Assembly: GCA_012512665.1 (NCBI GenBank) | Contig: JAAZDU010000340.1 | Span: 1-14,033 of the forward strand | DNA: 14,033 nucleotides | DNA from: Bacillota bacterium | GTDB taxonomy: Bacteria; Bacillota; Dethiobacteria; DTU022; JAAZDU01 | Direction of reading: 5' to 3' | Shown here: one piece after another, positions 14,003 through 14,033 of the stretch | Layout of the letters: each line of letters opens with the position of its first letter | How positions within the stretch are numbered: position 1 is the first letter of the stretch | Program-made: the position numbers and the translations under genes | Notes under the pieces: model-generated | Told to the model about the DNA's origin: nothing | The model's input: the letters and a program-made list of their open reading frames with translations, nothing else | The model's database searches: none

Positions 14003-14033
14003 CGGTTTTTCCTCCTTCTATAAAAAGCTAATT

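Noticed and set aside
1..14033. tRNA or rRNA genes, CRISPR arrays, insertion sequences, riboswitches or T-box leaders
   Set aside because: I looked in the gaps on both strands and saw no cloverleaf, regular repeat array, transposase or conserved leader; the gap before gltX is far too short for a T-box.

Overview
The window looks like chromosomal DNA of an anaerobic, endospore-forming member of the Clostridia (Firmicutes). Four things point there. A sporulation peptidoglycan hydrolase (SpoIIP) sits next to the YIEGIA and DUF1614 families. IspH is fused to ribosomal-protein-S1 domains, an arrangement known from clostridia. There is a DUF1657 protein and part of a sodium-pumping decarboxylase. 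The DNA is AT-rich, SD sequences are strong, and several genes start at TTG or GTG. No species can be named from this alone.

All genes but one are on the minus strand, so the layout is easiest to read from right to left. (1) 14002-12445: biotin carrier and membrane beta subunit of a Na+-translocating decarboxylase, the last two genes of an operon whose carboxyltransferase must lie beyond the right edge. It ends at a strong hairpin terminator (12407-12433). (2) 12330-12154: a small DUF1657 gene. (3) 11964-9683: a sirtuin followed by glutamyl-tRNA synthetase, with a 12-bp perfect inverted repeat between them. (4) 8500-9705, plus strand: a GT4 glycosyltransferase that runs 23 bp tail-to-tail into gltX. 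(5) 8196-6968: two proteins I cannot assign, separated by a terminator; the second has one membrane anchor. (6) 6881-3097: aroH, cmk, plsC and the ispH/S1 fusion, a housekeeping operon with a good sigma-A promoter (6903-6931) at its head and a 38-nt perfect palindrome as terminator. (7) 2956 to the left edge: DUF1614 membrane protein, SpoIIP, YIEGIA, its small partner, and the first four codons of another gene. This cluster is tightly packed and starts just behind the palindrome at a sequence that fits the forespore sigma-G consensus and nearly fits sigma-F.

Functionally, group 6 joins aromatic amino-acid, nucleotide, phospholipid and isoprenoid precursor synthesis with translation. Group 7 looks like a sporulation membrane/cell-wall module: SpoIIP degrades septal peptidoglycan during engulfment, while its three membrane or small companions have no firmly known role. 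That module, with its candidate forespore promoter, is the most interesting part of the window. The two unassigned proteins of group 5 come next.
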